A DNA stretch of 64,000 bases from Verrucomicrobiaceae bacterium (GCA_027491155.1 JAIXWR010000043.1:109356-173355), one strand, 5' to 3'; shown: positions 43,134 to 51,980, numbered from the stretch's first letter. The notes: a model not told the origin generated them from the sequence alone. Made by a program: numbers and translations.

Positions 43134-43904
43134 ATGTCCCGCCTCGTCCCGCTGCTCGCCGTCCTGATCCTCGCAATCATCGTGTCGTGGGGCTGGTTCC
43201 GAACCCCGGCCCCTGCCGCCGCGTCCCCCGCCCCGGCTTCACCGCCCCCCGCGGTGGAACCGGTCTTCGTCGAATACACCACCGGCCCCGCTTCGCCCGA
43301 CGGCATCGGCAAGTTCTTCCACGGCCGCGAGATCTCCCAGGTGATGGGCCATCGCGGGATCGACTGGCTGGAGCGCAGCAATCGCGAACAGGAGGAAGCC
43401 CCGAGCAGGGCGATCGCCGCCATCGACCTCGCGCCCGACGCCGTCCTCGCCGACATCGGCGCGGGCTCCGGCTACTACAGCTTCCGCCTCGCGGAAAAGG
43501 TTCCGAAGGGCAAGATCATCGCGGTCGACATCGAGCCGAAGATGCTGGAGTTCCTCCGCGCAAGGTCCGCGGAACTCGGTGTCACGAACGTCGAACCCCA
43601 CCTCGGCAGCATCGAGGACGTGAAACTGCCCGCCGCCTCGCTCGACGCGGCGCTCATGGTGGACGCCTACCACGAGTTCTCCCACCCGCGGGAAATGCTC
43701 GCCTCCCTCCGCCACGCCCTGAAACCCGGGGGCCGAATCTTCCTCCTCGAGTTCCGCGGCGAGGACCCGAAGGTGCCGATCAAGCCGCTCCACAAGATGA
43801 CCGAAGCCCAGGCTCGGCTGGAGCTGGAAAGCGCCGGCTTCCGCTTCGTCTCCAACCTCCGCCCGCTGCCCTGGCAGCATTTCATGATCTTCGAGCGGCC
43901 CTGA
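43134..43904 (+). CDS. Membrane-anchored class I SAM methyltransferase
   Basis: 256 aa. An N-terminal helix (LVPLLAVLILAIIVSWGW) and an Ala/Pro-rich linker (~23-43) lead to a methyltransferase fold. Motif I is VLADIGAGSGYYSFRLAEKV; motif II region IIAVDIEPKMLEFLRAR; later DAALMVDAYHEFSHPREML, LKPGGRIFLLEFRGED and SAGFRFVSNLRPLPWQHFMIF. The substrate is unknown. With no lipobox or cleavage site obvious, the helix could be an uncleaved anchor or a signal peptide; the latter would put a SAM-dependent enzyme outside the cytoplasm, which is odd. Related proteins with such leaders do occur in Planctomycetes and Verrucomicrobia. It starts 62 nt after the previous gene. Confidence 0.82.
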   Translation: MSRLVPLLAVLILAIIVSWGWFRTPAPAAASPAPASPPPAVEPVFVEYTTGPASPDGIGKFFHGREISQVMGHRGIDWLERSNREQEEAPSRAIAAIDLAPDAVLADIGAGSGYYSFRLAEKVPKGKIIAVDIEPKMLEFLRARSAELGVTNVEPHLGSIEDVKLPAASLDAALMVDAYHEFSHPREMLASLRHALKPGGRIFLLEFRGEDPKVPIKPLHKMTEAQARLELESAGFRFVSNLRPLPWQHFMIFERP

Positions 43905-43966
43905 CCTGCCGCCCCGCGAGGATCGCCTTGCCCCGCTCCCGCATCCTGCCAAGCTCCCGCACCGCC

Positions 43967-45367
43967 ATGGCCTATCTCGACGAAGAATCCTTCCTGCTCC
44001 ACTCGCCGACCGCCCGCCGCCTGTTCCACGAGGTGGCCAAGGACCAGCCGATCTACGATTACCACTGCCACCTCTCGCCGAAGGAGATCGCGAACAACCA
44101 CCGCTGGGAAAACCTCGCCGACCTCTGGCTCGGCGGCGACCACTACAAATGGCGACTCCTCCGTGCCAACGGCGTGGACGAGGAGTTCATCACCGGCAGC
44201 GCGACCCCGCGGGAGAAGTTCCAGGCCTGGGCCGAAACCGTGCCCTACACCCTGCGCAACCCGATCCACCACTGGACCCATCTCGAGCTCCGCCGCTATT
44301 TCGGCATCGATCTCCTGCTCGGGCCCGACACCGCCGACGAGATCTGGGAGCAGGCGAACTTCCGCCTCGCGGCCCCGGATTTCTGCGTCCACGGGATCCT
44401 CGACCAGTTCCGCGTCGCGATGGTCGGCACCACCGACGATCCCGCCGACCCCCTGACCCACCACCACGCCATCGCCGGCAGCGGCATCGCCACCAAGGTC
44501 TTCCCGACCTTCCGCCCGGACAAGGCCTTCGCCGTCGACCAGCCCAAGGCCTTCAACGCCTGGATCGAAAAGCTGGAAGAAGTCACCGACTCCAGCATCC
44601 ACCACGTCTCCGACCTCTTGCAGGCCTTGCAGCAGAGGCACGACGACTTCCACGCCGCCGGCTGCCGGCTCTCCGACCACGGGCTCGACCGCTGCCCCGC
44701 GATCCCCTGCGACGACGCCGATGCCTCGATCATCTTCGACAAGGCCCGCCGCGGCATCCCGGTGACGTCCGAGGAGAAGGAGAAGTTCTGTTTCTTCCTG
44801 ATGGTTTTCTTCGGCCAGCAGGACGCGGCGAGAGGCTGGACCAAGCAGCTCCACCTCGGTCCTTTCCGCAACGTCAACCCGCGGATGTCGGCGCTGCTCG
44901 GCCCGGACAGCGGGTTCGACACGATTGGCGACGAACGCCAGGGCGCGGCGCTGGTGACCTATCTCGGCACCCTGGCCGAGCGCGGCTGCCTGCCGCAGGT
45001 CATCCTCTACAACATCAATCCGCGGGACAATTACCTCTTCGCCGCGATGACCGGCGCTTTCCAGGACGGCTCCGTGCCCGGCAAGATCCAGTTCGGCTCC
45101 GGCTGGTGGTTCCTCGACCAGAAGGACGGCATGGAGATGCAGCTCGACGCCCTGTCGTCGACCGGCCTCCTCTCCCGCTTCGTCGGGATGCTCACCGACT
45201 CGCGCTCGTTCCTGTCCTTCCCGCGCCACGAATACTTCCGCCGCATCCTCTGCAACCTGATCGGCAGCGAAGCCGACCGCGGCGAACTGCCGGACGACTT
45301 CGACGCCCTGGCCAGGCTCGTCGGCGACGTCTGCAGCGGCAACGCGAGGCGCTACTTCGGGTTCTAA
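43967..45367 (+). CDS. uxaC: Glucuronate isomerase
   Basis: 466 aa, usual UxaC length; ATG 43967 (MAYLDEESFLLHSPTARRLF). Diagnostic parts are IYDYHCHLSPKEIANN with the metal histidines, IHHWTHLELRRYFGID, FCVHGILDQFRVAMVGTTDDPADPL, FPTFRPDKAF, GWTKQLHLGPFRNVNPRM, DSGFDTIGDERQGAAL and FGSGWWFLDQKDGMEMQLDALSS...LSFPRHEYFRRI. The enzyme interconverts D-glucuronate and D-fructuronate (or D-galacturonate and D-tagaturonate), the entry step of hexuronate catabolism. No uxaB/uxuAB gene is adjacent, but uronate use fits the polysaccharide enzymes at the left of the window. It is 62 nt after the methyltransferase gene. Confidence 0.96.
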   Translation: MAYLDEESFLLHSPTARRLFHEVAKDQPIYDYHCHLSPKEIANNHRWENLADLWLGGDHYKWRLLRANGVDEEFITGSATPREKFQAWAETVPYTLRNPIHHWTHLELRRYFGIDLLLGPDTADEIWEQANFRLAAPDFCVHGILDQFRVAMVGTTDDPADPLTHHHAIAGSGIATKVFPTFRPDKAFAVDQPKAFNAWIEKLEEVTDSSIHHVSDLLQALQQRHDDFHAAGCRLSDHGLDRCPAIPCDDADASIIFDKARRGIPVTSEEKEKFCFFLMVFFGQQDAARGWTKQLHLGPFRNVNPRMSALLGPDSGFDTIGDERQGAALVTYLGTLAERGCLPQVILYNINPRDNYLFAAMTGAFQDGSVPGKIQFGSGWWFLDQKDGMEMQLDALSSTGLLSRFVGMLTDSRSFLSFPRHEYFRRILCNLIGSEADRGELPDDFDALARLVGDVCSGNARRYFGF

Positions 45368-45420
45368 CGGGCCGAGGATTCGAGCTTGGCAGCAAGGTCG
45401 GCCGCGGGAAACGTTCCCCC

Positions 45421-46074
45421 GTGTCACCCGCCCGCTTCCTTTCGCCCGAACGGACCTCGCTGAAGATCTGCGGCGTCACCCTCGCCACCGATGCCGAGCG
45501 CCTCGCGGATCTGGGAGTCGATGCCCTCGGCGCGAATTTCTGGCCGAAGTCGAAGCGCTACCTCGCCCCGGAACTCGCCGGCTTCCTCCGCGATCTCGAG
45601 GGCCGCATCCTCCGCGTCGGCGTCTTCGTCAATGCCGGTCCGGACCTGCCGCGCCGGCTTTTCGACGACGGCCTGATCGACGTCATCCAGCTCCACGGCG
45701 ACGAAACCCCGGCCGATGCCCGGCCCTTTGCCGAAGCCGGCATTCCCTTCCTCAAGGCCCTCGGCGTCCGCGGCGTGGAGGACCTCGACTCCGCCCGCGA
45801 TTTCCACGCCTCCGGCATCCTGCTCGATGCCCATGCTCCCGGCGTTTACGGCGGCACCGGCCGGACGATCGACTGGACTTTGGCCCGCACCTTCGTCGAG
45901 CAGCACCCGGACCTGCCGCTCATCCTTGCCGGCGGCATCACCGCTGAGAACGCCGCGGCCGCCATCGAAGCCGTCCGACCCGCCGCCCTCGACATCGCCT
46001 CCGGTGCCGAGTCCAGCCCCGGCGTGAAGGATTTCCACAAGGTCGCCGCCCTCCTCGCCGCCTGCCGGGAATGA
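45421..46074 (+). CDS. trpF: Phosphoribosylanthranilate isomerase
   Basis: 217 aa from GTG 45421; the leader before SLKICGVT is about ten residues. TIM-barrel signatures are LKICGVTLATDAERLADLGVDALGANFWPKSKRYL (C7-like catalytic Cys in KICG), RVGVFVNA, IDVIQLHGDE, GILLDAHAPGVYGGTGRTIDW (catalytic Asp), LILAGGITAENAAAAIE and DIASGAESSPGVKDFHKV. It carries out the third step of tryptophan synthesis, an Amadori rearrangement in the cytoplasm. No other trp gene is near, so it stands alone after uxaC. Confidence 0.94.
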   Translation: MSPARFLSPERTSLKICGVTLATDAERLADLGVDALGANFWPKSKRYLAPELAGFLRDLEGRILRVGVFVNAGPDLPRRLFDDGLIDVIQLHGDETPADARPFAEAGIPFLKALGVRGVEDLDSARDFHASGILLDAHAPGVYGGTGRTIDWTLARTFVEQHPDLPLILAGGITAENAAAAIEAVRPAALDIASGAESSPGVKDFHKVAALLAACRE

Positions 46075-46517
46075 TCGCGTGACCGGCCGGGCCACGCAGG
46101 GAGCGCTGACTTTAGTCGGCGAGTCTTCCGACTCTCGATCCGGCCAGCGTGCCGAAGCCCGATGCCTTTTGTGCCTCAAGCTCGAAGTCACACGTGGAGT
46201 GTGTTCTCGGGCCGGTTTCTCCCCATTCGTCTGAGGAAGTATTCCCCTTAAAGGTTGTGGTCACGGTTGCATCCTTGTGGAGTGCGACGACACGACGTCG
46301 CTTTGGCTACGGGTGGACTCCGCCCCAACCCGCGGCCAGCAGATCAAAGCGCCCGCACCCCAAGCGAAAGCTGCGTCGTGCCGCAGCACTCCACAAAATT
46401 CTGTCGTCCAACCCCCAACACCCCCGGAACACACCCACACATCCCACCCACCGCCCCGCACCTGAACCGCAAACCGCTTGCAACTGCGACGCTCCTGCGC
46501 CAAGGCTTCCCTTGTCG
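46075..46517. other. 443-nt intergenic region with repeat elements
   Basis: This gap holds a GGGAGCGC-headed double hairpin (46099-46134: GCTGACT/AGTCGGC and GAGTC/GACTC) and a larger inverted-repeat element at 46275-46396 (separate entry). The last 80 nt before the next start are C/A-rich with ACACCCACACATCCCACCC-type sequence. I see no convincing gene, though weakly coding frames cross it. Promoters for the following ABC operon would have to lie here. Confidence 0.55.
46275..46396. repeat. MITE- or REP-like inverted-repeat element (122 bp)
   Basis: TTGTGGAGTGC (46275-46285) at the left is matched by GCACTCCACAA (46386-46396) at the right. The arms continue as ACGACACGACGTCGCTTTGG and its imperfect complement around 46361-46385. 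Each arm also folds on itself (CGACG/CGTCG). This looks like a palindromic mobile-repeat pair of the REP/BIME or MITE type. No transposase adjoins it. Confidence 0.6.
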
Positions 46518-46934
46518 ATGCGAGGATCCCCGCTACTGAGAACCCTGGTCGTGCTGGCCGTCCTGCTGCTGGCCGGCTTCGGTCTGGCACGACTGACCGC
46601 TCCGGCGACACCCAGGCCGGTGATCGAGGATCCAAAGCCATCACCCGCTGCCGAAGCCTCCACCGCGACCTTCGAACTCCTCCTTTCCGCCACCGCCAAG
46701 TCCGTCTCTCTCGAAGCCGGCGGCCCCGCCTTCGTCCGCGAAAACCCCGCCGGTCCGATCACCGGCAACCTCGAGGTCGCCGGCGAGCAGCCCGTGATCT
46801 TCCTCAAGATCGAATGGGCCGACGGATCGGCCGGCCACCGCTTCGCCAAGCTCCGCATCGACCGCCCCGGCAAGGAAACCCTCGAGCACGTCTTCAGCGC
46901 GCCGGGCGACATCGACGACCTCTGGGAACCATGA
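46518..46934 (+). CDS. Small membrane-anchored protein preceding the zinc/manganese ABC genes
   Basis: 138 aa from ATG 46518 (MRGSPLLRTLVVLAVLLLAGFGLARL), a hydrophobic anchor or signal peptide, then a Pro/Ala linker and a beta-rich domain: ATFELLLSATAKSVSLEAGGPAF, GNLEVAGEQPVIFLKIEWADGSAGHRFAKLRID. The stop overlaps the ATPase start as ATGA, so it belongs to that operon. It may be a periplasmic accessory protein of the transporter. I do not recognise the family. Confidence 0.65.
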   Translation: MRGSPLLRTLVVLAVLLLAGFGLARLTAPATPRPVIEDPKPSPAAEASTATFELLLSATAKSVSLEAGGPAFVRENPAGPITGNLEVAGEQPVIFLKIEWADGSAGHRFAKLRIDRPGKETLEHVFSAPGDIDDLWEP

Positions 46935-47728
46935 GCGAGGAACACCACGATTGCTGCGCGCACCACTCGCAACACCACGAGTTGGTGATCGACTCGCTGC
47001 GCGTCACCTACCGCAACACCCTCGCCCTCGACGCCGTCTCCTTCGCCACCTCCTGCGGCAACCGCGTCGCGCTCGTTGGTCCCAACGGAGCCGGCAAGAG
47101 CACCCTGCTCAAGGCCATCGCCGGCCTCGTCCCGCGCAGCGCCGGCAGCATCCGCTGGCGCGGCACCGCGGTGAAGCGCTGGTCCAGCGAGTTCGCCTAT
47201 CTCCCGCAGCGCGAGGAAGTCGACTGGTCCTTCCCCATCACCGTCCGCGGCCTCGTCGAAATGGGTCGCTACCCACAGACCGGCTTGTGGGGACGCTTCC
47301 GACCGCAAGATGCCGAGGCCGTCGACAAGGCCCTGGCCTCGCTCGACCTGTTAGAACTCCAGCACCGCCAGATCCGCGAGCTCTCCGGCGGCCAGCAGCA
47401 GCGCAGCTTCCTCGCCCGCGCCCTCGCCCAGGAGGCCCATGTGCTTCTGCTCGACGAACCCTTCACCGGCCTCGACCGCAACGCCTCCCGCCAGCTCGGC
47501 TCCTTGTTAGAGAAACTCGCCCACGAAGGCCGCCTCGTCATCGCCTCCCACCACGACCTGACCACCGCCCCCCGCCTCTTCGACGAAGCCCTCCTTCTCA
47601 AGACCCACCCCATCGCCTTCGGCCCCGCCGCCGAAGCCCTTTCCGAAGCCAACCTCGACCGCGCCTTCGGCCAAACCAGCGACCAAGACGACCGCGCCTC
47701 CACCGTCGCCCCCACCGCCACGCTCTAG
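46931..47728 (+). CDS. Zinc/manganese-type ABC transporter ATPase
   Basis: 265 aa from ATG 46931, overlapping the upstream stop by 4 nt. Walker A is GPNGAGKST at ~50-58, followed by the Q-loop region YLPQREEVDWSFPITVRGLVEMGRY, the signature LSGGQQQR, Walker B VLLLDEPFTGLD and the switch His in IASHHDLT. The DWSFP segment after the Q-loop is typical of metal (Zn/Mn) importers. A His/Cys-rich N-terminus (EEHHDCCAHHSQHHE, ~3-17) could bind metal and sense it. Works with the permease at 47768; the probable binding protein is 27 kb away at 18751. Cytoplasmic face of the inner membrane. Confidence 0.9.
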   Translation: MSEEHHDCCAHHSQHHELVIDSLRVTYRNTLALDAVSFATSCGNRVALVGPNGAGKSTLLKAIAGLVPRSAGSIRWRGTAVKRWSSEFAYLPQREEVDWSFPITVRGLVEMGRYPQTGLWGRFRPQDAEAVDKALASLDLLELQHRQIRELSGGQQQRSFLARALAQEAHVLLLDEPFTGLDRNASRQLGSLLEKLAHEGRLVIASHHDLTTAPRLFDEALLLKTHPIAFGPAAEALSEANLDRAFGQTSDQDDRASTVAPTATL

Positions 47729-47762
47729 CTTTCAGCATTTCAGTTTTCAGCTTTTCAGCATT
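47729..47762 (+). repeat. Short TTTCAG direct repeats between ATPase and permease genes
   Basis: Four TTTCAG units occur in this 34-nt spacer (AGCTTTCAGCATTTCAG then AGCTTTTCAGCATTTCC). It separates two genes that must be co-transcribed. The purpose is unclear; it may have grown by slippage. Confidence 0.5.
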
Positions 47763-47767
47763 TCCCC

Positions 47768-48601
47768 GTGGATCTCCTCTCCAACCCCTTCTACCAGCGC
47801 GCCCTAGCCGCCGCCTTGCTGATCGGCTTTGCCAACGGCTTCTTCAGCGGCTTCGTCGTGCTGCGGAGGAATGCGCTATCGGTCAGCGCGCTGTCCCACA
47901 CCATGCTGCCGGGCATCGCGCTCGGCATCCTGATGACGGGCGTCCTGACCCAGGCCAGCGCCTTCCTCGGCGCGCTGTTCGCCGCGCTGATGGTCGGGCT
48001 CGGATCGGTCGCGGTCGCCCGCGGCAACCGGATTGCGCAAGGGACGGCGCTCGCGGTGATCTACACCACCGCCTTCGCCGCCGGCGTCGCGCTGCTGCCG
48101 CGGCTCGATACCCGCCAGGAACTCGAACACTGGCTCTTCGGCGACATCATGGCCGTCGCCAACCCCGACCTCTGGGTGGCCTTCGGCATCGGTTCCTTTA
48201 CCCTGCTCGTCGCCAACCTCCTGATGCGCCCCCTGCTTTTGACGATGTTCGAGCCCAACGTCGCCGCCGCCCAGGGCGTCCCGGTACGAGCCATGCAGTA
48301 CTTGCTCTTCACCCTCCTCGTCCTCTCCCTCGTCGCCTCGCTCCAAGCCGTCGGCTGCGTCCTCTCCGTCGGCATGCTGGTCGCCCCCGCCGCCACCATT
48401 TCCCTGCTCACCGACCGCACCAACGCCCTCTTTTGGGGCGGCGGCGCCCTCGGTGCCGCCGGCGCCGTCGCCGGCGTCCTGCTCTCGGTCTCCCTCGGCC
48501 TCGCCCCCGGACCGGTCATCGTCATGCTCCTCGGCCTCTGCTTCCTCGCCGCCTGGATCTTCAGCCCGCGCTACGGGGTGATCGCGCGGAGGATGAGGTG
48601 A
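47768..48601 (+). CDS. Zinc/manganese-type ABC transporter permease
   Basis: 277 aa from GTG 47768, with about eight hydrophobic helices. ABC-3 family features are ALLIGFANGFFSGFVVLRRNALSVSALSHTMLPGIALG at the start, ALAVIYTTAFAAGVALL, HWLFGDIMAV, PNVAAAQGVPVRAMQYLLF and SVGMLVAPAATISLL. It forms the channel of the importer with the ATPase encoded upstream. The last 23 codons and stop, SPRYGVIARRMR in part, recur in degenerate form 0.7 kb downstream after the Uma2 gene. Confidence 0.9.
   Translation: MDLLSNPFYQRALAAALLIGFANGFFSGFVVLRRNALSVSALSHTMLPGIALGILMTGVLTQASAFLGALFAALMVGLGSVAVARGNRIAQGTALAVIYTTAFAAGVALLPRLDTRQELEHWLFGDIMAVANPDLWVAFGIGSFTLLVANLLMRPLLLTMFEPNVAAAQGVPVRAMQYLLFTLLVLSLVASLQAVGCVLSVGMLVAPAATISLLTDRTNALFWGGGALGAAGAVAGVLLSVSLGLAPGPVIVMLLGLCFLAAWIFSPRYGVIARRMR
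48532..48601 (+). repeat. Direct repeat, left copy: 3' end of the permease gene
   Basis: These 70 nt, the last codons of the permease plus its stop, match 49230-49298 at about 64 of 70 positions with one gap. Together they bracket the Uma2 gene. Confidence 0.85.
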
Positions 48602-48649
48602 GGACCGGAGAGCTTGCGAGCCAAGGGATTCTCGATTAATGGTATCCCC

Positions 48650-49216
48650 ATGGCGCTGGCATTCGCACACGATCGCATCTCCCGGGACGATTACCTCCAA
48701 GGCGAACTCGGATCCGAAGTTCGCCACGAGTATGTCGCGGGAAATGTCTACGCCATGTCGGACGGGACACTCAATCACCAGCGGGTCGCCGGAAATTTCT
48801 TCTACCTCGCCAAGAAGCAACTTGCCGGGAAACCCTGCTTTCCCACCGGCAGCGACTTCAAACTACGCGTGCCGCTCGGCCAAGGAGAGGAAGCCTTCTA
48901 TTACCCCGATGGCATGGTCATTTGCGTGCCGGTGCCGGGCGACGCGCTCTTCACCGATTCCCCGAGCGTCATCCTCGAAGTCCTCAGCCCCCACACCCGT
49001 CGCAACGACGAGATCCAGAAATTCCGCGACTACCTCACCCTTCCGACCCTGGAAACCTACGTCCTCGCGGAAGCCGACGAGCCCTTCCTCACGCTTCACC
49101 GCCGGGAAGGTGCAGGCTTCCGCCGGGAAACCCTCTCCGGACTCGACGCCATCCTTGATCTCCCGGAAGCCGGCATTTCCATCTCCCTCGCCGATCTCTA
49201 CCGGGACGTGGGTTGA
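48650..49216 (+). CDS. Uma2 family (DUF820) putative endonuclease
   Basis: 188 aa from ATG 48650 (MALAFAHDRISRDDYLQGE). Uma2/DUF820 proteins have a PD-(D/E)XK nuclease-like fold. Visible features are ISRDDYLQGELGSEVRHEYVAGNVYAMSD, FYYPDGMVICVPVPG, SPSVILEVLSPHTRRNDEIQKFRDYLTLPTLETYVLAE. The acidic and lysine positions D..ILEVLS...K are the probable active site (D95, E117, K132 approximate). They are most abundant in Cyanobacteria and are also found in Verrucomicrobia, often in transferred islands; their biological role is unsettled. The gene is bracketed by two copies of the permease 3' end, which marks it as an insertion. Confidence 0.82.
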   Translation: MALAFAHDRISRDDYLQGELGSEVRHEYVAGNVYAMSDGTLNHQRVAGNFFYLAKKQLAGKPCFPTGSDFKLRVPLGQGEEAFYYPDGMVICVPVPGDALFTDSPSVILEVLSPHTRRNDEIQKFRDYLTLPTLETYVLAEADEPFLTLHRREGAGFRRETLSGLDAILDLPEAGISISLADLYRDVG

Positions 49217-49229
49217 AGCGTCGGTTCCC

Positions 49230-49298
49230 CGGCCTCCGCTTCCTCGCCGCCTGGATCTTCACCCCCGCTACGGGGTGATCGCAAGGCGGATGAGGTGA
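49230..49298 (+). repeat. Direct repeat, right copy: decayed copy of the permease 3' end
   Basis: Thirteen nt after the Uma2 stop there is a ~69-nt near-copy of the permease tail, with a 1-nt deletion (CCCCCGC for GCCCGCGC) and about five substitutions. It is no longer coding in its own frame. See 48532. Confidence 0.85.
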
Positions 49299-49320
49299 CG
49301 ATTCCACCGCAGTGCACGAA

Positions 49321-49354
49321 AAGAAGACGCCACCGGGCCTTTAGGACCGGTGGC
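49321..49354 (-). terminator. Terminator after the carbohydrate operon (minus strand)
   Basis: GCCACCGG and CCGGTGGC form a perfect 8-bp stem around TCCTAAAGGC. On the minus strand it is followed by GTCTTCTTTT. It lies 75 nt beyond the stop of the oxidoreductase gene. Confidence 0.7.
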
Positions 49355-49429
49355 GATGAAATCAACTTGGCGGATCGGAACCGGAGCGTAGCGGAGATCG
49401 CTGGAGGCAATCCGCCGCTCCTTGGAAGA

Positions 49430-50578
49430 TCAGGCCTTCTTCACGTCGACCCACTGCTTGGTCTTCGCCGACTCCAGCACGGCGTCGCAGACATACTGCG
49501 TGCCGAGGGCGTGGCGGAAGTCGGGGTAGCGCTTCTCGGCCGACGGGTCGTCGAGCGACTTGAAGAACTCCGCCAGCTCGTGGGTGAAGGAGTGCTCGTA
49601 GCCGAGGCAGAGGCCGGGGACCCACCAGTTGCCGGAATACGGATGGTCGCCGTCGGTGGCGTGGATGTTGGTCCAGCCGCGGCGGTCGCCGGGAACGCCG
49701 TGGTCGAAGTACGAGAGGTAGTTCATGTCGTGGAGGTCCCACGCCAGCGACTTCTTCTCGCCGTTGATCTCGAAGGTGTAGAGCGCCTTATGGCCGCGGG
49801 CGTAGCGGGTCGATTCGAAGATCGCCAGCGAGCCGTTCGCAAAGCGGGCGATGAACGCGCAGGCGTCGTCGATGGTGACCGGATGCTTCTCGCCGGTGGC
49901 GGTGTGGACGCGCTCCTTGATGAAGGTCTCGGTCATCGCGCTGACCGACACGATGTCGCCGTTGATCCAGCGGGCGGTGTCGATGCAGTGGGCCAGGAGG
50001 TCGCCGGTCACGCCGGAGCCGGCGGCCGCGGCATCGAGGCGCCAGAGGCCGGCGCCGCCCTGGGGAAGTTCGGCGGAGATCGTCCAGTCCTGCAGGAAGT
50101 TCGCGCGGTAGTGGAACACGCGGCCGAGTTCGCCGGCATCGACGATGTTCTTCGCGAGCGTGACGGCCGGCAGGAAGCGGTAGTTGTACCAGACCAGGTT
50201 CGGCAGGCCGGAAGCTTCGACGGCTTTCACCATCTCCTCGCCCTGCGCGCCGTTAAGAGCCAGCGGCTTTTCGCAAAGGATCATCTTGCCGTGCTTGATG
50301 CACTCCAGCGCGATCTCGGCGTGGGAGTCGTTCGGGGTGCAGATGTCGACGGCGTCGATGTCCTCGCGCTTCACCAGCTCGCGCCAATCGGTTTCGTAGG
50401 AGGCGTAGCCCCATTTCTCGGCGAAGGCGGCGACCTTCTCTTTGTCACGGCCGCAGACCGCCTGGCGGACCGGCACGTGGGTGGTGTCGAAGAAGTGGCT
50501 GAGCTGCGAATAGGCGTTCGAGTGGGTACGGCCCATGAAGCCGTAGCCGATGAGTCCGATGCGAATTTCTTTTTTCAT
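49430..50578 (-). CDS. Gfo/Idh/MocA family NAD(P)-dependent oxidoreductase
   Basis: 382 aa from ATG 50578. The Rossmann fold starts [19 protein letters not shown] (GxGxxG), followed by [35 protein letters not shown] with the family EKP motif. The C-terminal catalytic domain has [16 protein letters not shown] (catalytic Asp/His region), [29 protein letters not shown] and a final [10 protein letters not shown]. Family members oxidise sugars and inositols, often to 3-keto products. It lies last in a four-gene minus-strand set of sugar-type proteins (gaps 49, 42 and 36 nt). Soluble, cytoplasmic. The substrate is not determinable. Confidence 0.9.
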   Translation of the reverse strand: MKKEIRIGLIGYGFMGRTHSNAYSQLSHFFDTTHVPVRQAVCGRDKEKVAAFAEKWGYASYETDWRELVKREDIDAVDICTPNDSHAEIALECIKHGKMILCEKPLALNGAQGEEMVKAVEASGLPNLVWYNYRFLPAVTLAKNIVDAGELGRVFHYRANFLQDWTISAELPQGGAGLWRLDAAAAGSGVTGDLLAHCIDTARWINGDIVSVSAMTETFIKERVHTATGEKHPVTIDDACAFIARFANGSLAIFESTRYARGHKALYTFEINGEKKSLAWDLHDMNYLSYFDHGVPGDRRGWTNIHATDGDHPYSGNWWVPGLCLGYEHSFTHELAEFFKSLDDPSAEKRYPDFRHALGTQYVCDAVLESAKTKQWVDVKKA

Positions 50579-50627
50579 GATGGGCAAGAGGGTTCGTCTG
50601 CTGGGTTGATGATGGTTCCAAACGGCG

Positions 50628-51938
50628 TCACGCGGCGCCCGGTGTCCGGGAATGAGCCTGTTGCGGGAAGTCGAAGGTGAGGACGAGCGGTTCATCTCCC
50701 GAGTTCTCGATTTCCACACCGCCGCGATTCAGCGCGGCCTGGGTGATGAATCCGATCTCGGGATAGATTTCGCCGAGCTTCATGCCCTGGTGATAGCGGA
50801 CTTCGAGTTTTCCAACCCGGCCGCGGCCGCCGTTCGTGTGGAACAGCGCGGGGCTTTCCGGGCGGAAGGTCGTCCTAGCTCCGGGGGCGAGGATGAGTCG
50901 GAGAATGGAGCACTTCTGGTCGCCGAGGACCTCGCCGTAAACAATCCACTGCGCGTCCACTCCGTCGCCGGAGAATTCCGCGGCGGTGATGGCCGGACGC
51001 GAGTTCTTCCGCACAAAGTCCGGGTCTTGGTTGGCCGCGAAGTCGAACTTCTCCACCAGGTATTCCCAGTCCTCGTGCTTGTCCTTCGGATAGTCCTCTT
51101 CCCGGCAGGCATAGAACGCGTCGGCCGCGCCGATCCGTCCGTCGAGCGTTCGGTCCTCGGCGAGGAAATGCTCGTCCATCGTGACGTGAAGCTCGTGCGT
51201 GCAAAGGTCCGTCGGCGAGTGCAGCACGCCGTTCGGCATCACGAAGCCGTCATCCAGCTTCATCATCGTGTGCGGCGACAAGTGCCGCACGCCGTTGTAT
51301 TCGCCCTGACCCCAGCGCTTCATGCAGGCAAGGAACTCGTCCTTGGTGACGAAGGGATACAGCCCCATGGCCGTGGTGTGGTAATGCGACGGATTGACTC
51401 CGGGATTGTCGTAGGAATTGATGTCGTAAACCTCCCACTTCGACCAGTGAAGGTGGTGGGGAATGGGGTTCAGGTTGTCGAACTTCTTGGACACGATCGG
51501 CCAGGTGACCCTGCCGAACAGGGACCGGGAAAGCGCCACGAGCTTTTCTCCCATCACGGCCTCGGGATTGGTCTCGATCAGATCCTGAAGCGAGATGACC
51601 TGCCCGCCCGGAGTGAGGACGTGGGCCTCCCCTTCACGGAACGGCGCCTTTCCCGTGCGGGTATCGATGACGCCGGTCACGATCGGCACGGTGCAGCACA
51701 TCCAGACTTCATCGAGGCCGGTTCCACCCATGTAGTCCGGGTAGTAGGACTTCTCATCCAGGCGAAGGCGTTTGCCCGGCGAGCAGAAGGTCCGGCCGGC
51801 GTAGCGGTGCAGCAGTTGCAGCACCCCGTCGTTCTGATTGAGGCAGTCATCGAGAATCGAATCCGATCCTCCGTCGATGACGTCGTGGTGGGGATACTCG
51901 TGAAGTTTCTCCGCGAGAATGGAAGTCGAGGCAGCCAT
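50628..51938 (-). CDS. Cupin-like sugar-metabolism protein (436 aa)
   Basis: 436 aa, likely a bicupin. Metal-binding type motifs are [19 protein letters not shown] (HLH...E) near residue 160, [13 protein letters not shown] near 185 and [16 protein letters not shown] near 245. A second cupin half ends [46 protein letters not shown]. The whole protein is rich in His, Trp and Tyr. Similar proteins neighbour sugar isomerase/epimerase genes, so a keto-sugar isomerase or dioxygenase-like reaction is plausible. I do not recognise a named family. Sandwiched between the TIM-barrel isomerase and the oxidoreductase in the same operon. Confidence 0.6.
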   Translation of the reverse strand: MAASTSILAEKLHEYPHHDVIDGGSDSILDDCLNQNDGVLQLLHRYAGRTFCSPGKRLRLDEKSYYPDYMGGTGLDEVWMCCTVPIVTGVIDTRTGKAPFREGEAHVLTPGGQVISLQDLIETNPEAVMGEKLVALSRSLFGRVTWPIVSKKFDNLNPIPHHLHWSKWEVYDINSYDNPGVNPSHYHTTAMGLYPFVTKDEFLACMKRWGQGEYNGVRHLSPHTMMKLDDGFVMPNGVLHSPTDLCTHELHVTMDEHFLAEDRTLDGRIGAADAFYACREEDYPKDKHEDWEYLVEKFDFAANQDPDFVRKNSRPAITAAEFSGDGVDAQWIVYGEVLGDQKCSILRLILAPGARTTFRPESPALFHTNGGRGRVGKLEVRYHQGMKLGEIYPEIGFITQAALNRGGVEIENSGDEPLVLTFDFPQQAHSRTPGAA

Positions 51939-51980
51939 GGAATGAATTCTGAAGAATGGGTAATGGAAGTGGCGGCGGCT

